In this document: positions 43,178 to 53,027 of the stretch, piece by piece | Layout of the letters: each line of letters opens with the position of its first letter | Numbering within the stretch: the first letter of the stretch is position 1 | DNA from: Clostridia bacterium | GTDB taxonomy: Bacteria > Bacillota > Clostridia > UBA1381 | Assembly: GCA_017415105.1 (NCBI GenBank) | Contig: JAFQJD010000030.1 | Coordinates: forward strand, 33,039 to 97,038 | Direction: 5' to 3' | Length of the DNA stretch: 64,000 nucleotides | Position numbers and translations under genes: made by a program | Notes under the pieces: generated by a model | What the model was told of the DNA's origin: nothing | Database searches by the model: none | The model's input: only the letters and a program-made list of their open reading frames with translations

Positions 43178-44281
43178 ATGACACTAATGAAGAATTTTAT
43201 TAAAAAGAACGCTGTTATGGTAATTGCGTTCTTTGCGGCACTCGTAACGTGCATATTTGTGCCGTTTGATAAAGAATATATAGGCTATTTTGATTTCAAA
43301 ACATTAAGCTGTCTGTTTTGTGTGCTGGCAGTTGTATGTGCTCTCAAAAACATACGGTTTTTCTATCTGATAGCAAGAAAGATAGTGCAGTATTTTAAGA
43401 CAACAAAAATGGCAATACTTGCGATTGTGTATATAACCTTTATCGGCTCAATGCTCATTGCAAACGATATGGCACTTCTGACATTCCTGCCGTTGGGCTA
43501 TTTTGTTCTTGCAACGACACATAAAGAGCAGTATATGGCATTTACGTTTATTATGCAGAATATCGCCGCAAACCTTGGCGGTATGCTGACACCGTTCGGA
43601 AACCCGCAGAATTTGTACCTGTACACAAAGTTCAACATACCAAACGGTGAGTTTATGTCAATAATGGCACCGCCGTTTGTGCTGGCGATTGTTATAATAA
43701 CAATATGCTGTCTGTGTGTAAAATCAGAACCGCTTGAGATAGAAGATGAAAGTGTAGAGCTTCCCAAATGGCGTACAGTGGTATATCTTTTTCTGTTTGT
43801 ATTATCAATTGCAATTGTGTTCCGTACAGTGCCGTACTGGACAGGACTTGTGATAATACCTCTTGCACTTATATTCCTTGATAGAAAAGCACTTAAAATG
43901 GTGGACTATCCGTTGCTTTTGACGTTTGTGTTTTTCTTTGTATTCGCAGGAAATATGGCAAGAATTGATGTTGTGCGTGAATTTTTGGGAGATTTGCTTG
44001 AAAAAAATACCCTTATTTACAGCGTACTGTCGTGTCAGTTTATAAGCAATGTCCCCTCAGCAATTCTGATTTCACAGTTTACTAATAATTATCACGACCT
44101 GTTGTGGGGCGTAAACATAGGCGGTGCAGGAACGCTTATTGCATCGCTTGCAAGTCTTATAACATTCCGTGAATACATAAAACACAACCCCGGAGTAACT
44201 ATGCAGTATATCGGTCTTTTCTCTGCTGTAAACTTCGGATTTGTAATCATTCTTACAGGTGCAATGCTTTTAATAAAATAA
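43178..44281 (+). CDS. SLC13/ArsB-superfamily ion permease
   Basis: 367-aa polytopic protein with about ten membrane helices. Hallmarks of the ion-transporter superfamily are two re-entrant motifs: LTPFGNPQNLYLY (about residue 140) and SNVPSAILIS (about 290), the latter followed by GVNIGGAGTLIASLASLI. Substrates in the superfamily include dicarboxylates, citrate, arsenite and Na+/H+. Which applies is not clear. It is somewhat short for SLC13. ATG at 43178 with a GGGGAT site is chosen over the TTG at 43160, which lies in the hairpin. Confidence 0.82.
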   Translation: MTLMKNFIKKNAVMVIAFFAALVTCIFVPFDKEYIGYFDFKTLSCLFCVLAVVCALKNIRFFYLIARKIVQYFKTTKMAILAIVYITFIGSMLIANDMALLTFLPLGYFVLATTHKEQYMAFTFIMQNIAANLGGMLTPFGNPQNLYLYTKFNIPNGEFMSIMAPPFVLAIVIITICCLCVKSEPLEIEDESVELPKWRTVVYLFLFVLSIAIVFRTVPYWTGLVIIPLALIFLDRKALKMVDYPLLLTFVFFFVFAGNMARIDVVREFLGDLLEKNTLIYSVLSCQFISNVPSAILISQFTNNYHDLLWGVNIGGAGTLIASLASLITFREYIKHNPGVTMQYIGLFSAVNFGFVIILTGAMLLIK

Positions 44282-44285
44282 AGAA

Positions 44286-44308
44286 CCTCAAAACACAAGT
44301 TTTTGAAT
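44286..44308. repeat. terminator-stem direct repeat, left copy
   Basis: Starts cctcaaaacacaagttttt. It matches 44552-44575 over about 21 of 22 positions, one A being missing. It has lost its closing bases and T-tract. Confidence 0.8.
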
Positions 44309-44551
44309 CAGACCGTCGAAAAAGTCGTTCTACCGCAAGCAAGCTTCGCAATGACAGAGAAGTTATTTCAAAACTATCAGTATAACAACCAAGAAAAACC
44401 ACAAGAAAAACATTGAGTTTTTCTTGTGGTTGCTTGCTTTTTGTCAAATTAAACTCTACCGTACCAACGTACGCCGACGAATTTAATTTGACAAAATATA
44501 ACTTCCTTTTTCGCACTCTGCCAGCGTGTCAACAGTTTTGTCGACACGCTG
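44309..44551 (-). mobile_element. 243-bp MITE-like element, copy 2
   Basis: Inverted homologue of 33962-34204 with the same 243-bp length. On the plus strand it begins cagaccgtcgaaaaagtc and ends tgtcgacacgctg. The three hairpins are all conserved although sequence has drifted (for example arms at 44397-44411 and 44417-44431). It is flanked by two near-identical copies of a terminator hairpin, the left just after the permease stop, the right followed by TTCTTTTT. Overlapping reading frames are artefacts. Confidence 0.85.
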
Positions 44552-44583
44552 CCTCAAAAACACAAGTTTTTGAGGTTCTTTTT
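44552..44583 (+). terminator. permease terminator, right (functional) copy
   Basis: Stem cctcaaaaac / gtttttgagg region at 44552-44575, then TTCTTTTT. Confidence 0.78.
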
Positions 44584-44615
44584 GCTTTAAAACACTACAA
44601 ATTGTGTTATTTCTC

Positions 44616-44644
44616 TTGACAAAACACAAAAAATGGTATAAAAT
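44616..44644 (+). promoter_or_regulatory. promoter of topoisomerase operon
   Basis: TTGACA, 17-bp spacer, TAAAAT. Confidence 0.68.
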
Positions 44645-44718
44645 AATTGGGTATATTATTACCTATTAAATGAGAAGAACAAAAAGTATTTGTTCTGAAA
44701 GGAGATAATGAGTCAGAG

Positions 44719-46734
44719 ATGGCGAAGAAAAGCGAATACAGCAATGAATCAATTGTAAAATTAAAAGACGAAGAACGTGTCCGTTTGCGTCCGGCAGTAA
44801 TTTTCGGTTCAGACGGTCTTGAGGGCTGTGAACACTCGTTTTTTGAAATATTGTCAAACTCCATAGACGAAGCAAGAGAAGGTTACGGAAAGCTTATCGA
44901 GGTAACCCGTTTTAAAGACAATTCAATTGAGGTGCGTGACCACGGCCGTGGTATACCTCTTGATTATAACGATGCAGAGGGCTGCTTTAACTGGGAGCTT
45001 GTATATTGTGAGCTTTATGCCGGCGGTAAGTACGAGAACAACAAGGGCGGTCAGTATGAATACAGTCTTGGTCTTAACGGACTTGGTGCGTGTGCAACGC
45101 AGTATTCGTCAGAATATATGGATGTAGAGGTTGTACGTGACAAGACCAGGTACACTCTCCATTTTGAAAAGGGAAAGAACGTGGGCGGACTTACAAAGGA
45201 GCCTACACGAAGCATACAGACCGGAACAATACAGAAATGGCGTCCGGATACAGAGGTGTTTACGGATATAAATATCCCGGTTGAGTTCTACAAAGATGTT
45301 TTGAATAAGCAGGCAATGGTAAACGCAGGGCTCAAATTTGTATTCTACAACGAAACCGATGAAGGTATTGAGATGTATGAATACTATTACGAAAAGGGTA
45401 TAGTTGATTATTTGTCTGAGACTGTTGGTGAAACCGCAATGACAACGGTTGAAACATGGGAATGTGAGAGAACAGGCCGTGACCGTGAGGATAAGGACGA
45501 CTATAAGATGAAGATGCAGGTTGCGTTCTGCTTCTCAAACCGCACAACTTTGCTTGAATATTATCATAACTCAAGCTTCCTTGAGCATGGCGGTTCGCCC
45601 GATAAGGCGGTAAAGAATGCTTTTGTATATGCAATTGACCAGTATTTAAAACAGGCAGGCAAATATACAAAGAACGAATCAAAGATAACCTTTAATGACG
45701 TTGCAGACTGTCTTGCACTTGTTATAAATTCATTTTCAACGCAGACAAGCTATGAAAACCAGACAAAAAAAGCTATAAACAACAAGTTCATTCAGGATGC
45801 AATGACAGAGTTCTTGCGTCATCAGCTTGAAATCTATTTCATAGAGAACAAGGCAGATGCAGAAAAGATTTCAAATCAGGTGCTTGTGAATAAGCGTAGC
45901 CGTGAGAATGCAGAAAAGGCAAGAATAGATATAAAGAAAAAGCTTACAGGCACAATGGACGTTACAAACCGCGTTGAAAAGTTTGTTGACTGCCGTAGTA
46001 AGGATGTAACGAAACGTGAAGTTTATATAGTTGAGGGTGACTCAGCTCTTGGCTCGTGTAAGCTTGCACGAGATGCGTCGTTCCAGGCAATTATGCCGAT
46101 ACGTGGTAAGATACTTAACTGCTTAAAGGCAGACTATCCGAAAATTTTCAAGAGTGATGTAATAATTGACCTTATAAAGGTTCTTGGCTGTGGCGTTGAG
46201 ATTAAAACATCACATAACAAAAATCTTGACAGCTTCTCGCTTGACAACCTACGTTGGGACAAGGTAATTATCTGTACAGATGCCGATGTTGACGGATTCC
46301 AGATACGTACATTGCTTCTGACTATGATTTACAGACTAATGCCGACACTTATTGATGTGGGCAAGGTATATATAGCAGAATCACCGCTTTATGAAATCGC
46401 AATCACAAAGGGTAAACGCAAGAACGAAAAATTCTTTGCATATACAGACGGTGAGAAGGAAGAAATCATTGCAAAGCTCAATGCAGAGGGACTTTCAAAG
46501 GATAAGGATGATTTTGACATCAAGCGTTCAAAGGGACTTGGTGAGAACCAGCCCGATATGATGAGCTTAACGACAATGCATCCGGCAACACGCCGTCTTA
46601 TCCGTGTAACGCCTGAGAGTGCTGAGCGGACAGCGATGATGTTTGATGTGCTTCTTGGCGATAACTTATCAGACCGTAAGCAGTATATTGCCGATAACGG
46701 CTCACAGTATATGGAAATGCTTGATTTATCATAA
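44719..46734 (+). CDS. type IIA DNA topoisomerase B subunit (ParE/GyrB-like, divergent)
   Basis: ATPase and TOPRIM subunit, 671 aa. GHKL ATPase signs: ILSNSIDEAREG, DHGRGIPLDY, GLNGLGACATQY. TOPRIM signs: VEGDSALGSCKLARD and CTDADVDGFQIRTLLL. The C-terminal RSKGLGENQPD is typical. The protein differs from mainstream GyrB, for example a long ECERTGRDREDKDD insert and GGQYEYSLGLNG in place of the usual lid, so it is likely topoisomerase IV or a second paralogue. Paired with its A subunit 18 bases downstream. A spurious ATG at 44708 is out of frame and too near the ribosome site. Confidence 0.9.
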   Translation: MAKKSEYSNESIVKLKDEERVRLRPAVIFGSDGLEGCEHSFFEILSNSIDEAREGYGKLIEVTRFKDNSIEVRDHGRGIPLDYNDAEGCFNWELVYCELYAGGKYENNKGGQYEYSLGLNGLGACATQYSSEYMDVEVVRDKTRYTLHFEKGKNVGGLTKEPTRSIQTGTIQKWRPDTEVFTDINIPVEFYKDVLNKQAMVNAGLKFVFYNETDEGIEMYEYYYEKGIVDYLSETVGETAMTTVETWECERTGRDREDKDDYKMKMQVAFCFSNRTTLLEYYHNSSFLEHGGSPDKAVKNAFVYAIDQYLKQAGKYTKNESKITFNDVADCLALVINSFSTQTSYENQTKKAINNKFIQDAMTEFLRHQLEIYFIENKADAEKISNQVLVNKRSRENAEKARIDIKKKLTGTMDVTNRVEKFVDCRSKDVTKREVYIVEGDSALGSCKLARDASFQAIMPIRGKILNCLKADYPKIFKSDVIIDLIKVLGCGVEIKTSHNKNLDSFSLDNLRWDKVIICTDADVDGFQIRTLLLTMIYRLMPTLIDVGKVYIAESPLYEIAITKGKRKNEKFFAYTDGEKEEIIAKLNAEGLSKDKDDFDIKRSKGLGENQPDMMSLTTMHPATRRLIRVTPESAERTAMMFDVLLGDNLSDRKQYIADNGSQYMEMLDLS

Positions 46735-46752
46735 GAGAAAGGAGTTTTACTG

Positions 46753-48963
46753 ATGGCAAGAAAGAAAAAAGAGCAGGAAGTTGAAATAATTCCGGCTCCC
46801 ATCAACGAACAGGCGATAACCGAAACACTTGAAGTGAACTATATGCCGTACGCAATGAGCGTTATTATCTCACGTGCTATCCCTGAGATAGACGGTCTCA
46901 AGCCTGCACACAGAAAGCTCCTTTATACTATGTATAAAATGGGACTTTTAGGCGGTAAATTCACAAAGTCGGCAAATGTTGTCGGCTCAACAATGAAGCT
47001 TAACCCTCACGGTGACAGTGCCATTTATGAAACAATGGTACGACTGACACGTGGTAACGAGGCACTTCTGCATCCGCTTGTAGAGTCGCAGGGTAACTTT
47101 GGTAAAGCATATTCGCGTGATATGGCGTATGCAGCATCCCGATACACAGAGGTAAGGCTTGAGCCGATATGTGCAGAGCTTTTTACAGATATTAACAAGA
47201 ACACTGTAAAATTTGTTGATAACTATGACGGTGAGCTAAAGGAGCCGACACTCTTGCCGGCGGCGTTCCCGTCAATACTTGTAAACCCCAACCAGGGTAT
47301 AGCAGTAGGTATGGCGTCAAATATATGCTCGTTTAACCTGCGTGAAGTATGCGAGGCAACGATTGCTTATATGAAAGACCCGAAAACTGACCTGTTGAGC
47401 GTTATGCCGGCACCTGATTTTTCGCTTGGTGCAGGTATAATATACGACCCCGAAGAAATGCGTAAGATTTACGAAACGGGTCGCGGAAGCTTCAAGATGC
47501 GTGCAAAATACCGCTATGACAAGAGCAGTAACTGCATAGAAATTCTTGAAATACCGTACTCAACAACATCAGAGGCAATAATCGGTAAAATTATGGAGCT
47601 TATAAAGGCTAATAAGCTTCGTGAGATTTCCGATGCACGAGATGAAACCGATTTGGATGGTTTTAAAATAGCAATCGACTTAAAACGCGGAACTGACCCT
47701 GAGGAGCTTATGCTGAAACTATACAAGCTCACACCTCTTGAGGACAGCTTTGCCTGCAACTTCAATATTCTTATTGACTCCGTACCGAAGGTAATGGGTG
47801 TTGGTGAGATAATAAACGAGTGGATAAAGTTCAGAATAACCTGTATAAGAAACGGTGCGAGATTTGACATTGAGCAGAAGAACAAAAGATTGCATCTTCT
47901 TATGGGACTTAAGAAAATACTTCTTGATATTGACAAGGCTATTTCTATTATACGCCATACAGAGCTTGATTCAGAGGTTGTACCAAACCTTATGGCGGGC
48001 TTTGGAATTGACCAGGTACAGGCTGAATATATCGCAGAAATCCGCTTGCGTAATCTTAATAAAGAGTATATCTTAAAGAACGTTGATAACATTGACAAGC
48101 TGACATCAGAAATAGCAGAGCTTAATAAGCTATTATCAAGTGACAGAACGGTAAAGAGCCGTATAGCAAAACAGCTTACAGAGATTGCAAAGAAATACGG
48201 ACAGGAGAGAAAAACAGAGCTTATAATGAGCGATGAGCTTACAGAATACAAGGCAGAGGATCACATTGAGGATTATCCCTTGACTATATTCTTCACAAAA
48301 GAGCAGTACTTAAAGAAAGTTCCTGCAATATCGTTGCGTTCAACAACCTCCGAGCATAAACTCAAAGAGGATGATGAGATTATTGTTGAGGAAGAAACAA
48401 CAAATATTTCAGAGCTTGTATTCTTCTCAGACAAGTCAAACGTATATAAGCTCAAAACCTATGATATGCCCGACTCAAAGGTTGCGGCAATGGGTGAGTA
48501 TCTGCCAAGTCTTTTAGGGCTTGAGCCGGGCGAGAAGATAATTTATACTGTTGTTACAAAGGATTTTGCCGGAAATATGCTTTTCACATTCGAGAACGGT
48601 AAAATGGCAAAGGTCGAGCTTAAAAACTACGAAACAAAGAACAACAGAAAGAAGCTTATCGGTGCATATTCTGCAAAATCACCGATTAGTGACATAAAAT
48701 ATCTTAAGGAAGAAACAGATATTGTTCTTATAACAGAGAACAACCGTGTCCTTTATATGAACACATCCCTTGTCCCGCTCAAAAGCACAAAGAGCACACA
48801 GGGTGTTCAGGTACTGCGTCAGCCAAAGGGCGGCATAAAGCCTGCAAAGGTTGAGCTTGCATCTGCTACAACTGTGCCTGATGCACATAAGTATGTTGCA
48901 CGCACTATTCCTGCGGCGGCAAAAACACTTAAAGACGGCGACGGACAGATGAGTCTGATATAA
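46753..48963 (+). CDS. type IIA DNA topoisomerase A subunit (ParC/GyrA-like, divergent)
   Basis: 736-aa cleavage-and-rejoining subunit. MPYAMSVIISRAIPEIDGLKPAHRK opens the winged-helix domain (written here in overlapping parts). The catalytic Tyr is in AASRYTEVRL (near 130) and the primary dimer core follows. The C-terminal part (about 500-736) is a reduced beta-pinwheel. I see no canonical GyrA box (QRRGGKG-like), which favours decatenase (topo IV) activity over supercoiling. Operon with the B subunit. Confidence 0.9.
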   Translation: MARKKKEQEVEIIPAPINEQAITETLEVNYMPYAMSVIISRAIPEIDGLKPAHRKLLYTMYKMGLLGGKFTKSANVVGSTMKLNPHGDSAIYETMVRLTRGNEALLHPLVESQGNFGKAYSRDMAYAASRYTEVRLEPICAELFTDINKNTVKFVDNYDGELKEPTLLPAAFPSILVNPNQGIAVGMASNICSFNLREVCEATIAYMKDPKTDLLSVMPAPDFSLGAGIIYDPEEMRKIYETGRGSFKMRAKYRYDKSSNCIEILEIPYSTTSEAIIGKIMELIKANKLREISDARDETDLDGFKIAIDLKRGTDPEELMLKLYKLTPLEDSFACNFNILIDSVPKVMGVGEIINEWIKFRITCIRNGARFDIEQKNKRLHLLMGLKKILLDIDKAISIIRHTELDSEVVPNLMAGFGIDQVQAEYIAEIRLRNLNKEYILKNVDNIDKLTSEIAELNKLLSSDRTVKSRIAKQLTEIAKKYGQERKTELIMSDELTEYKAEDHIEDYPLTIFFTKEQYLKKVPAISLRSTTSEHKLKEDDEIIVEEETTNISELVFFSDKSNVYKLKTYDMPDSKVAAMGEYLPSLLGLEPGEKIIYTVVTKDFAGNMLFTFENGKMAKVELKNYETKNNRKKLIGAYSAKSPISDIKYLKEETDIVLITENNRVLYMNTSLVPLKSTKSTQGVQVLRQPKGGIKPAKVELASATTVPDAHKYVARTIPAAAKTLKDGDGQMSLI

Positions 48964-49014
48964 AAATATAATTTAAATATTTGAACAAAAGGTAATAGAA
49001 AGGAGAACAGGCGT

Positions 49015-50361
49015 ATGAACGAAAAAAAGCATATGTTTGATAAAGACGCAAACGAGTTATACAAGCCGTTTCCCAAAGACCTGTTTAAGACTTACGGCGT
49101 AAAACGTGGTTTGCGTAATGATGATGAAACCGGTGTTATGGCAGGACTTACTGCAATAGGTCAGGTTAGCGGTTATTATATGGATGACGGTGAGAAGAAA
49201 CCAATAGAAGGTGTTTTGAAATACCGTGGCTATGACCTTGCAGATATAGTCCATAACTGTGAAAAGGAGCACCGCTTCGGCTATGAAGAAGTAGTGTTCT
49301 TGCTTCTGTTCGGTAAGTTACCGACAAATGAACAGCTTGTAAAATTCACAGAGCTTATGGGTGAGCTTCGGGCATTGCCCGAGGGCTTTGCGGAGGATAT
49401 GATACTAAAAGCTCCGTCTGCCAATATTATGAACAAGATTGCAAGAAGTGTGCTTGCAATGTATTCGTATGATGATAACCCTGATGAAACATCAGTTGAA
49501 AATATTTTAAGACAGTCAATTGAGCTTATATCACGCCTTTCTGTCATGGCGGCAGTAGGCTATCAGGCAAAAAGACATTATCATGATGGCGAGAGTATGT
49601 ATCTGCACGTTCCGCAGAAGCACTTGTCAACAGCGGAGAATTTTCTGTATATGATTCGTCCGGATAACAAATATACACGTGAAGAAGCAGAAATGCTTGA
49701 CATACTCCTTATGGTACAGGCAGAGCACGGCGGTGGTAACAACAGTGCGTTTACAACACGAGTTGTTTCATCATCGGGTACAGATACATACAGTGCAATA
49801 GCGGCTGCTATCGGCTCACTTAAAGGTCCAAAGCACGGCGGTGCAAACGCAAAGGTGCTTGGAATGATGGAGGAGATAAAGACAAATGTTTCCGACTGGG
49901 AGGACGAAAAAGAGGTAGAAGCATATCTTGAAAAGATACTTCGCAAGGAAGCATATGACGGTGCAGGTCTTGTCTACGGTATGGGCCACGCTGTTTATAC
50001 ATATTCAGACCCGCGTTGCGTTCTTTTGAAGCAATATGCGGCAAACCTTGCCGACAATAACCCCGAATGGCAGAAGGAGTTTAATCTGTATAATCTTGTT
50101 GAAAAGCTCACTCCTGCTTGCTTTAAGCGTGTTAAGAACAACAAAAAGGTTATGTGTGCAAATGTGGATATGTATTCGGGCTTCGTTTATAAGATGCTTG
50201 GTATTGCACCGGAAATGTACACACCGTTATTTGCGATTTCAAGAATTGCCGGCTGGTGTGCACACCGTCTTGAGGAAACAATCGGTTGTTCAAGAATTAT
50301 CCGTCCTGCGTATAAATCTATTGCAGAGAAAAAAGACTATATCCCGTTAGAGGAGAGATAA
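49015..50361 (+). CDS. citrate synthase
   Basis: Condenses acetyl-CoA and oxaloacetate (448 aa, type with an extended N-terminus as in Clostridia). Conserved segments: GVLKYRGYDLADI, the catalytic-side AEHGGGNNSAF and GPKHGGANAKVLGMM, the catalytic His in GMGHAVYTYSDPR, and Asp in NVDMYSGFVYK. It probably feeds glutamate synthesis in an anaerobe with a partial TCA cycle. It follows the topoisomerase genes by 51 bases and precedes a TagA-like gene by 6, so may be in the same transcript. Confidence 0.93.
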   Translation: MNEKKHMFDKDANELYKPFPKDLFKTYGVKRGLRNDDETGVMAGLTAIGQVSGYYMDDGEKKPIEGVLKYRGYDLADIVHNCEKEHRFGYEEVVFLLLFGKLPTNEQLVKFTELMGELRALPEGFAEDMILKAPSANIMNKIARSVLAMYSYDDNPDETSVENILRQSIELISRLSVMAAVGYQAKRHYHDGESMYLHVPQKHLSTAENFLYMIRPDNKYTREEAEMLDILLMVQAEHGGGNNSAFTTRVVSSSGTDTYSAIAAAIGSLKGPKHGGANAKVLGMMEEIKTNVSDWEDEKEVEAYLEKILRKEAYDGAGLVYGMGHAVYTYSDPRCVLLKQYAANLADNNPEWQKEFNLYNLVEKLTPACFKRVKNNKKVMCANVDMYSGFVYKMLGIAPEMYTPLFAISRIAGWCAHRLEETIGCSRIIRPAYKSIAEKKDYIPLEER

Positions 50362-50367
50362 TCTGAA

Positions 50368-51114
50368 ATGAAAGATAAAGTAAATATTCTTGGCGTATGG
50401 GTGGATATGGTAAATATCCCCCGTGCAGCTGACAAAATAATGCAGTTTTTTAACGAGGACAGCTTGCATAAGGTATATACCCCCAATTCCGAGATAATAA
50501 TGGCGGCTTACAAAAATGAGGAGTTTCGTGATGTTTTAAACAACGCAGAGCTTCTTACAGCTGACGGTATTGGCGTGGTATACGCATCAAAAATACTCGG
50601 CAAACCAATCAGTGAACGTGCGGCAGGTTATGATATAGCCTGCGAGGTTTTAGACCGCATAAAAGGCACATCACGAAGTGTATTTCTGTTCGGTGGAAAG
50701 CCTGGAGTTGCAGAAACTGCAAAGGAGAAGCTTTCAGAACGCTATCCGGGCATTGTTATTGCCGGAACGAGAAACGGCTATTTCAGACCTGATGAGGAGG
50801 AAGAAATAGTAGAGGAAATAAACGCATCGGGTGCTGACCTTATATTTGTATGTCTTGGAGCACCGAAGCAGGAGCTATGGATTGATAAGTATAAGGACAG
50901 GCTTAATGCAAAGGTTGCAATGGGTGTGGGCGGAAGCCTTGACGTATTTGCAGGCACGGCATTAAGAGCACCGGAGTTTTACTGCAAGCACGGACTTGAA
51001 TGGTTCTACAGACTTATGAAACAGCCGAGCCGTGCGGGTCGTATGCTTGCACTTCCGAAATTTGGTTTAACAGTTCTTTTCAAGGGAAGAAAATTCAAAC
51101 AATCAGAGGAATAA
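50368..51114 (+). CDS. WecG/TagA/CpsF-family glycosyltransferase
   Basis: 248-aa membrane-associated GT26 enzyme adding N-acetylmannosamine (or another HexNAc sugar) to undecaprenyl-PP-GlcNAc in teichoic acid or related polymer synthesis. Motifs: TPNSEIIMAAYKN, LTADGIGVVYAS, the central FLFGGKPGVAE, and LGAPKQELWI. The last about 30 residues are basic and hydrophobic, fitting membrane attachment. It stands alone from other wall genes here. Confidence 0.9.
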   Translation: MKDKVNILGVWVDMVNIPRAADKIMQFFNEDSLHKVYTPNSEIIMAAYKNEEFRDVLNNAELLTADGIGVVYASKILGKPISERAAGYDIACEVLDRIKGTSRSVFLFGGKPGVAETAKEKLSERYPGIVIAGTRNGYFRPDEEEEIVEEINASGADLIFVCLGAPKQELWIDKYKDRLNAKVAMGVGGSLDVFAGTALRAPEFYCKHGLEWFYRLMKQPSRAGRMLALPKFGLTVLFKGRKFKQSEE

Positions 51115-51116
51115 TT

Positions 51117-51800
51117 ATGGGAATTCTAATTGCTATTGAAGGCACAGACTCAAGCGGTAAGCAGACACAGTCAGAGAAGCTTTATGCTACGTTGTGCGAA
51201 ATGGGTATAAAGGCACGTCTTGTATCGTTTCCGGCATATGAGTGCGATTCATCAGCACTTGTAAAAATGTATCTTGCAGGCGAGTTCGGCACAGACCCGA
51301 AGGACGTAAACGCATATGCCGCATCAACATTCTATGCTATGGACAGATTTGCTACATTCCGCAAGGACTGGGGCAGGGACTATAATGACGGTACAGTAAT
51401 AGTCGCTGACAGATACGTCCCCTCAAATCTTATACATCAGGCATCAAAGCTTGATAACGAAGCGGAAAAGGATGTGTTTATAAAATGGCTTGATGAGCTT
51501 GAATATAACCATCTGGGACTTCCGCGTCCTGACGTGACCATCTTTCTTGATATGCCGACAGAAACTGCACAGAAGCTTATGGCAGAACGTGCAAATAAGA
51601 TTGATAATTCCAATAAAAAGGACATACACGAGCGTAACAGCGAATATCTCAAAAAAAGCTATCAGAATGCCAAGGGTATTGCTGACAAGCTTTTGTGGGA
51701 TGTTATTCCGTGTGCTGATAAGGACGGAAATGTGCGTGACATTTCAGATATCAGTAAAGACATTCTGGAGATTGCCAAATCAAAAATATCAGGGAAATAA
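51117..51800 (+). CDS. tmk: thymidylate kinase
   Basis: dTMP kinase, 227 aa. P-loop EGTDSSGKQTQ near residue 9 and the DR-motif DRYVPSNLIHQ typical of this longer Clostridia/archaeal-like type. The LIKRLLKE-type lid is replaced by ERANKIDNSNKKDIHERN. ATG at 51117 begins 2 bases after the TagA-like gene stop, with CAGAGGA upstream. The in-frame extension to 51000 overlaps that gene and is rejected. Supplies dTDP for DNA synthesis. Confidence 0.9.
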   Translation: MGILIAIEGTDSSGKQTQSEKLYATLCEMGIKARLVSFPAYECDSSALVKMYLAGEFGTDPKDVNAYAASTFYAMDRFATFRKDWGRDYNDGTVIVADRYVPSNLIHQASKLDNEAEKDVFIKWLDELEYNHLGLPRPDVTIFLDMPTETAQKLMAERANKIDNSNKKDIHERNSEYLKKSYQNAKGIADKLLWDVIPCADKDGNVRDISDISKDILEIAKSKISGK

Positions 51801-51806
51801 CAGAAA

Positions 51807-52985
51807 ATGAAAGATACAGCATATAAAAAGACAGTAATAGCCTGTTTTATAGGCTTCATATCACAGGCAATAACGGTGAATTTTCCGCCGTTATTGTTTT
51901 TGACTTTTCATAATACATATAATATACCGCTCGAAAAAATCACGTTCCTTGTAATCATAAATTTCGTAACACAGCTTTTAACCGACCTTGTTGCATCGAA
52001 GTATGCTAAAAAAATTGGCTACAGAACGTGTCTTGTTCTGTGCCATGCGTTAGCTGCTGCAGGACTTATAGGAATGGCATTCTTGCCGGATTTGATGAAT
52101 CCGTTTACTGCACTTATAATTGCAACGTGTGTTTATGCTGTGGGCTCAGGTCTGCTTGAGGTTCTTATGAACCCTGTAATTGAGGCGTGTCCGATAAAGA
52201 ACAAAGAGGGTATTATGAGCATAATGCATTCATTCTACTGTTGGGGCGTAGTTGGTGTAGTTCTCTTTTCAACCGCATTTTTTGCAGGGATAGGTATAAA
52301 TAATTGGAAGATATTAACTTGCTTGTGGGCAATAATTCCGTTTATAAACTCACTCTTATTTACACACGTTCCGATTTATCCGATTGCTGAAGAAACAGGC
52401 GACCGTGCAAACTATAAAGAACTATTTTCTCAAAAGGTGTTCTGGATAATAATGGTTATAATGGTCTGTTCGGGTGCGGCAGAGCTTACAGTCGGTCAGT
52501 GGGCATCAACCTTTGTTGAAGCTGGTCTTAACCTACCTAAATCACAGGGTGACTTAATCGGTGTTTGCGGATACTCGGCGTGTATGGGTATAGCAAGAGT
52601 TTTTTACGGCAAATTTTCTGATAAAATCTCATTGCGTGATACAATAATTGCAAGTGCAGTTTTGTGCATTATAAGCTATCTTTTGATTGGTCTTGCACCG
52701 TCACCGATGCTTGGTCTTCTTGGTTGTGGCTTGTGTGGTCTGTCTACCGGAATATTCTGGCCAGGCACGATTTTGCTCGCATCACAGAGAGTAAAATCGG
52801 GTGGTACAACCATGTATGCACTTTGTGCACTGGGGGGTGATGCAGGATGCTCCGCAGGACCTGCGTTGGCAGGGTTTATGACCGGAGTTCTTGGCGGAAA
52901 TCTCCGGCTCGGAATATTGTGCAGTATAGTGTTCCCCATAATTATGATATTCGGACTAATTATTCTTGGAAAGAAAAATAAATAA
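51807..52985 (+). CDS. MFS transporter
   Basis: 392-aa major facilitator with about 12 membrane helices. The loop 2-3 motif appears as DLVASKYAKKIGYR and the corresponding C-terminal one as GRVFYGKFSDKI-like text (ARVFYGKFSDKIS). Closest in general look to FucP-like or multidrug MFS. No substrate can be stated. It starts 6 bases after tmk. Confidence 0.87.
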   Translation: MKDTAYKKTVIACFIGFISQAITVNFPPLLFLTFHNTYNIPLEKITFLVIINFVTQLLTDLVASKYAKKIGYRTCLVLCHALAAAGLIGMAFLPDLMNPFTALIIATCVYAVGSGLLEVLMNPVIEACPIKNKEGIMSIMHSFYCWGVVGVVLFSTAFFAGIGINNWKILTCLWAIIPFINSLLFTHVPIYPIAEETGDRANYKELFSQKVFWIIMVIMVCSGAAELTVGQWASTFVEAGLNLPKSQGDLIGVCGYSACMGIARVFYGKFSDKISLRDTIIASAVLCIISYLLIGLAPSPMLGLLGCGLCGLSTGIFWPGTILLASQRVKSGGTTMYALCALGGDAGCSAGPALAGFMTGVLGGNLRLGILCSIVFPIIMIFGLIILGKKNK

Positions 52986-53027
52986 AAAGAGAGCCGTATG
53001 GCATACTAACACAAAGGAGTGAATGGT

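Noticed and set aside
44708..44718. ATG at 44708 as start or leader peptide before the topoisomerase B gene
   Set aside because: Out of frame and only a few bases from the ribosome site. The frame ends quickly.
47514..48251. 245-codon open frame on the minus strand inside the topoisomerase A gene
   Set aside because: Serine/isoleucine-rich shadow frame fully inside a well-supported gene, with no ribosome site and no recognisable motif.
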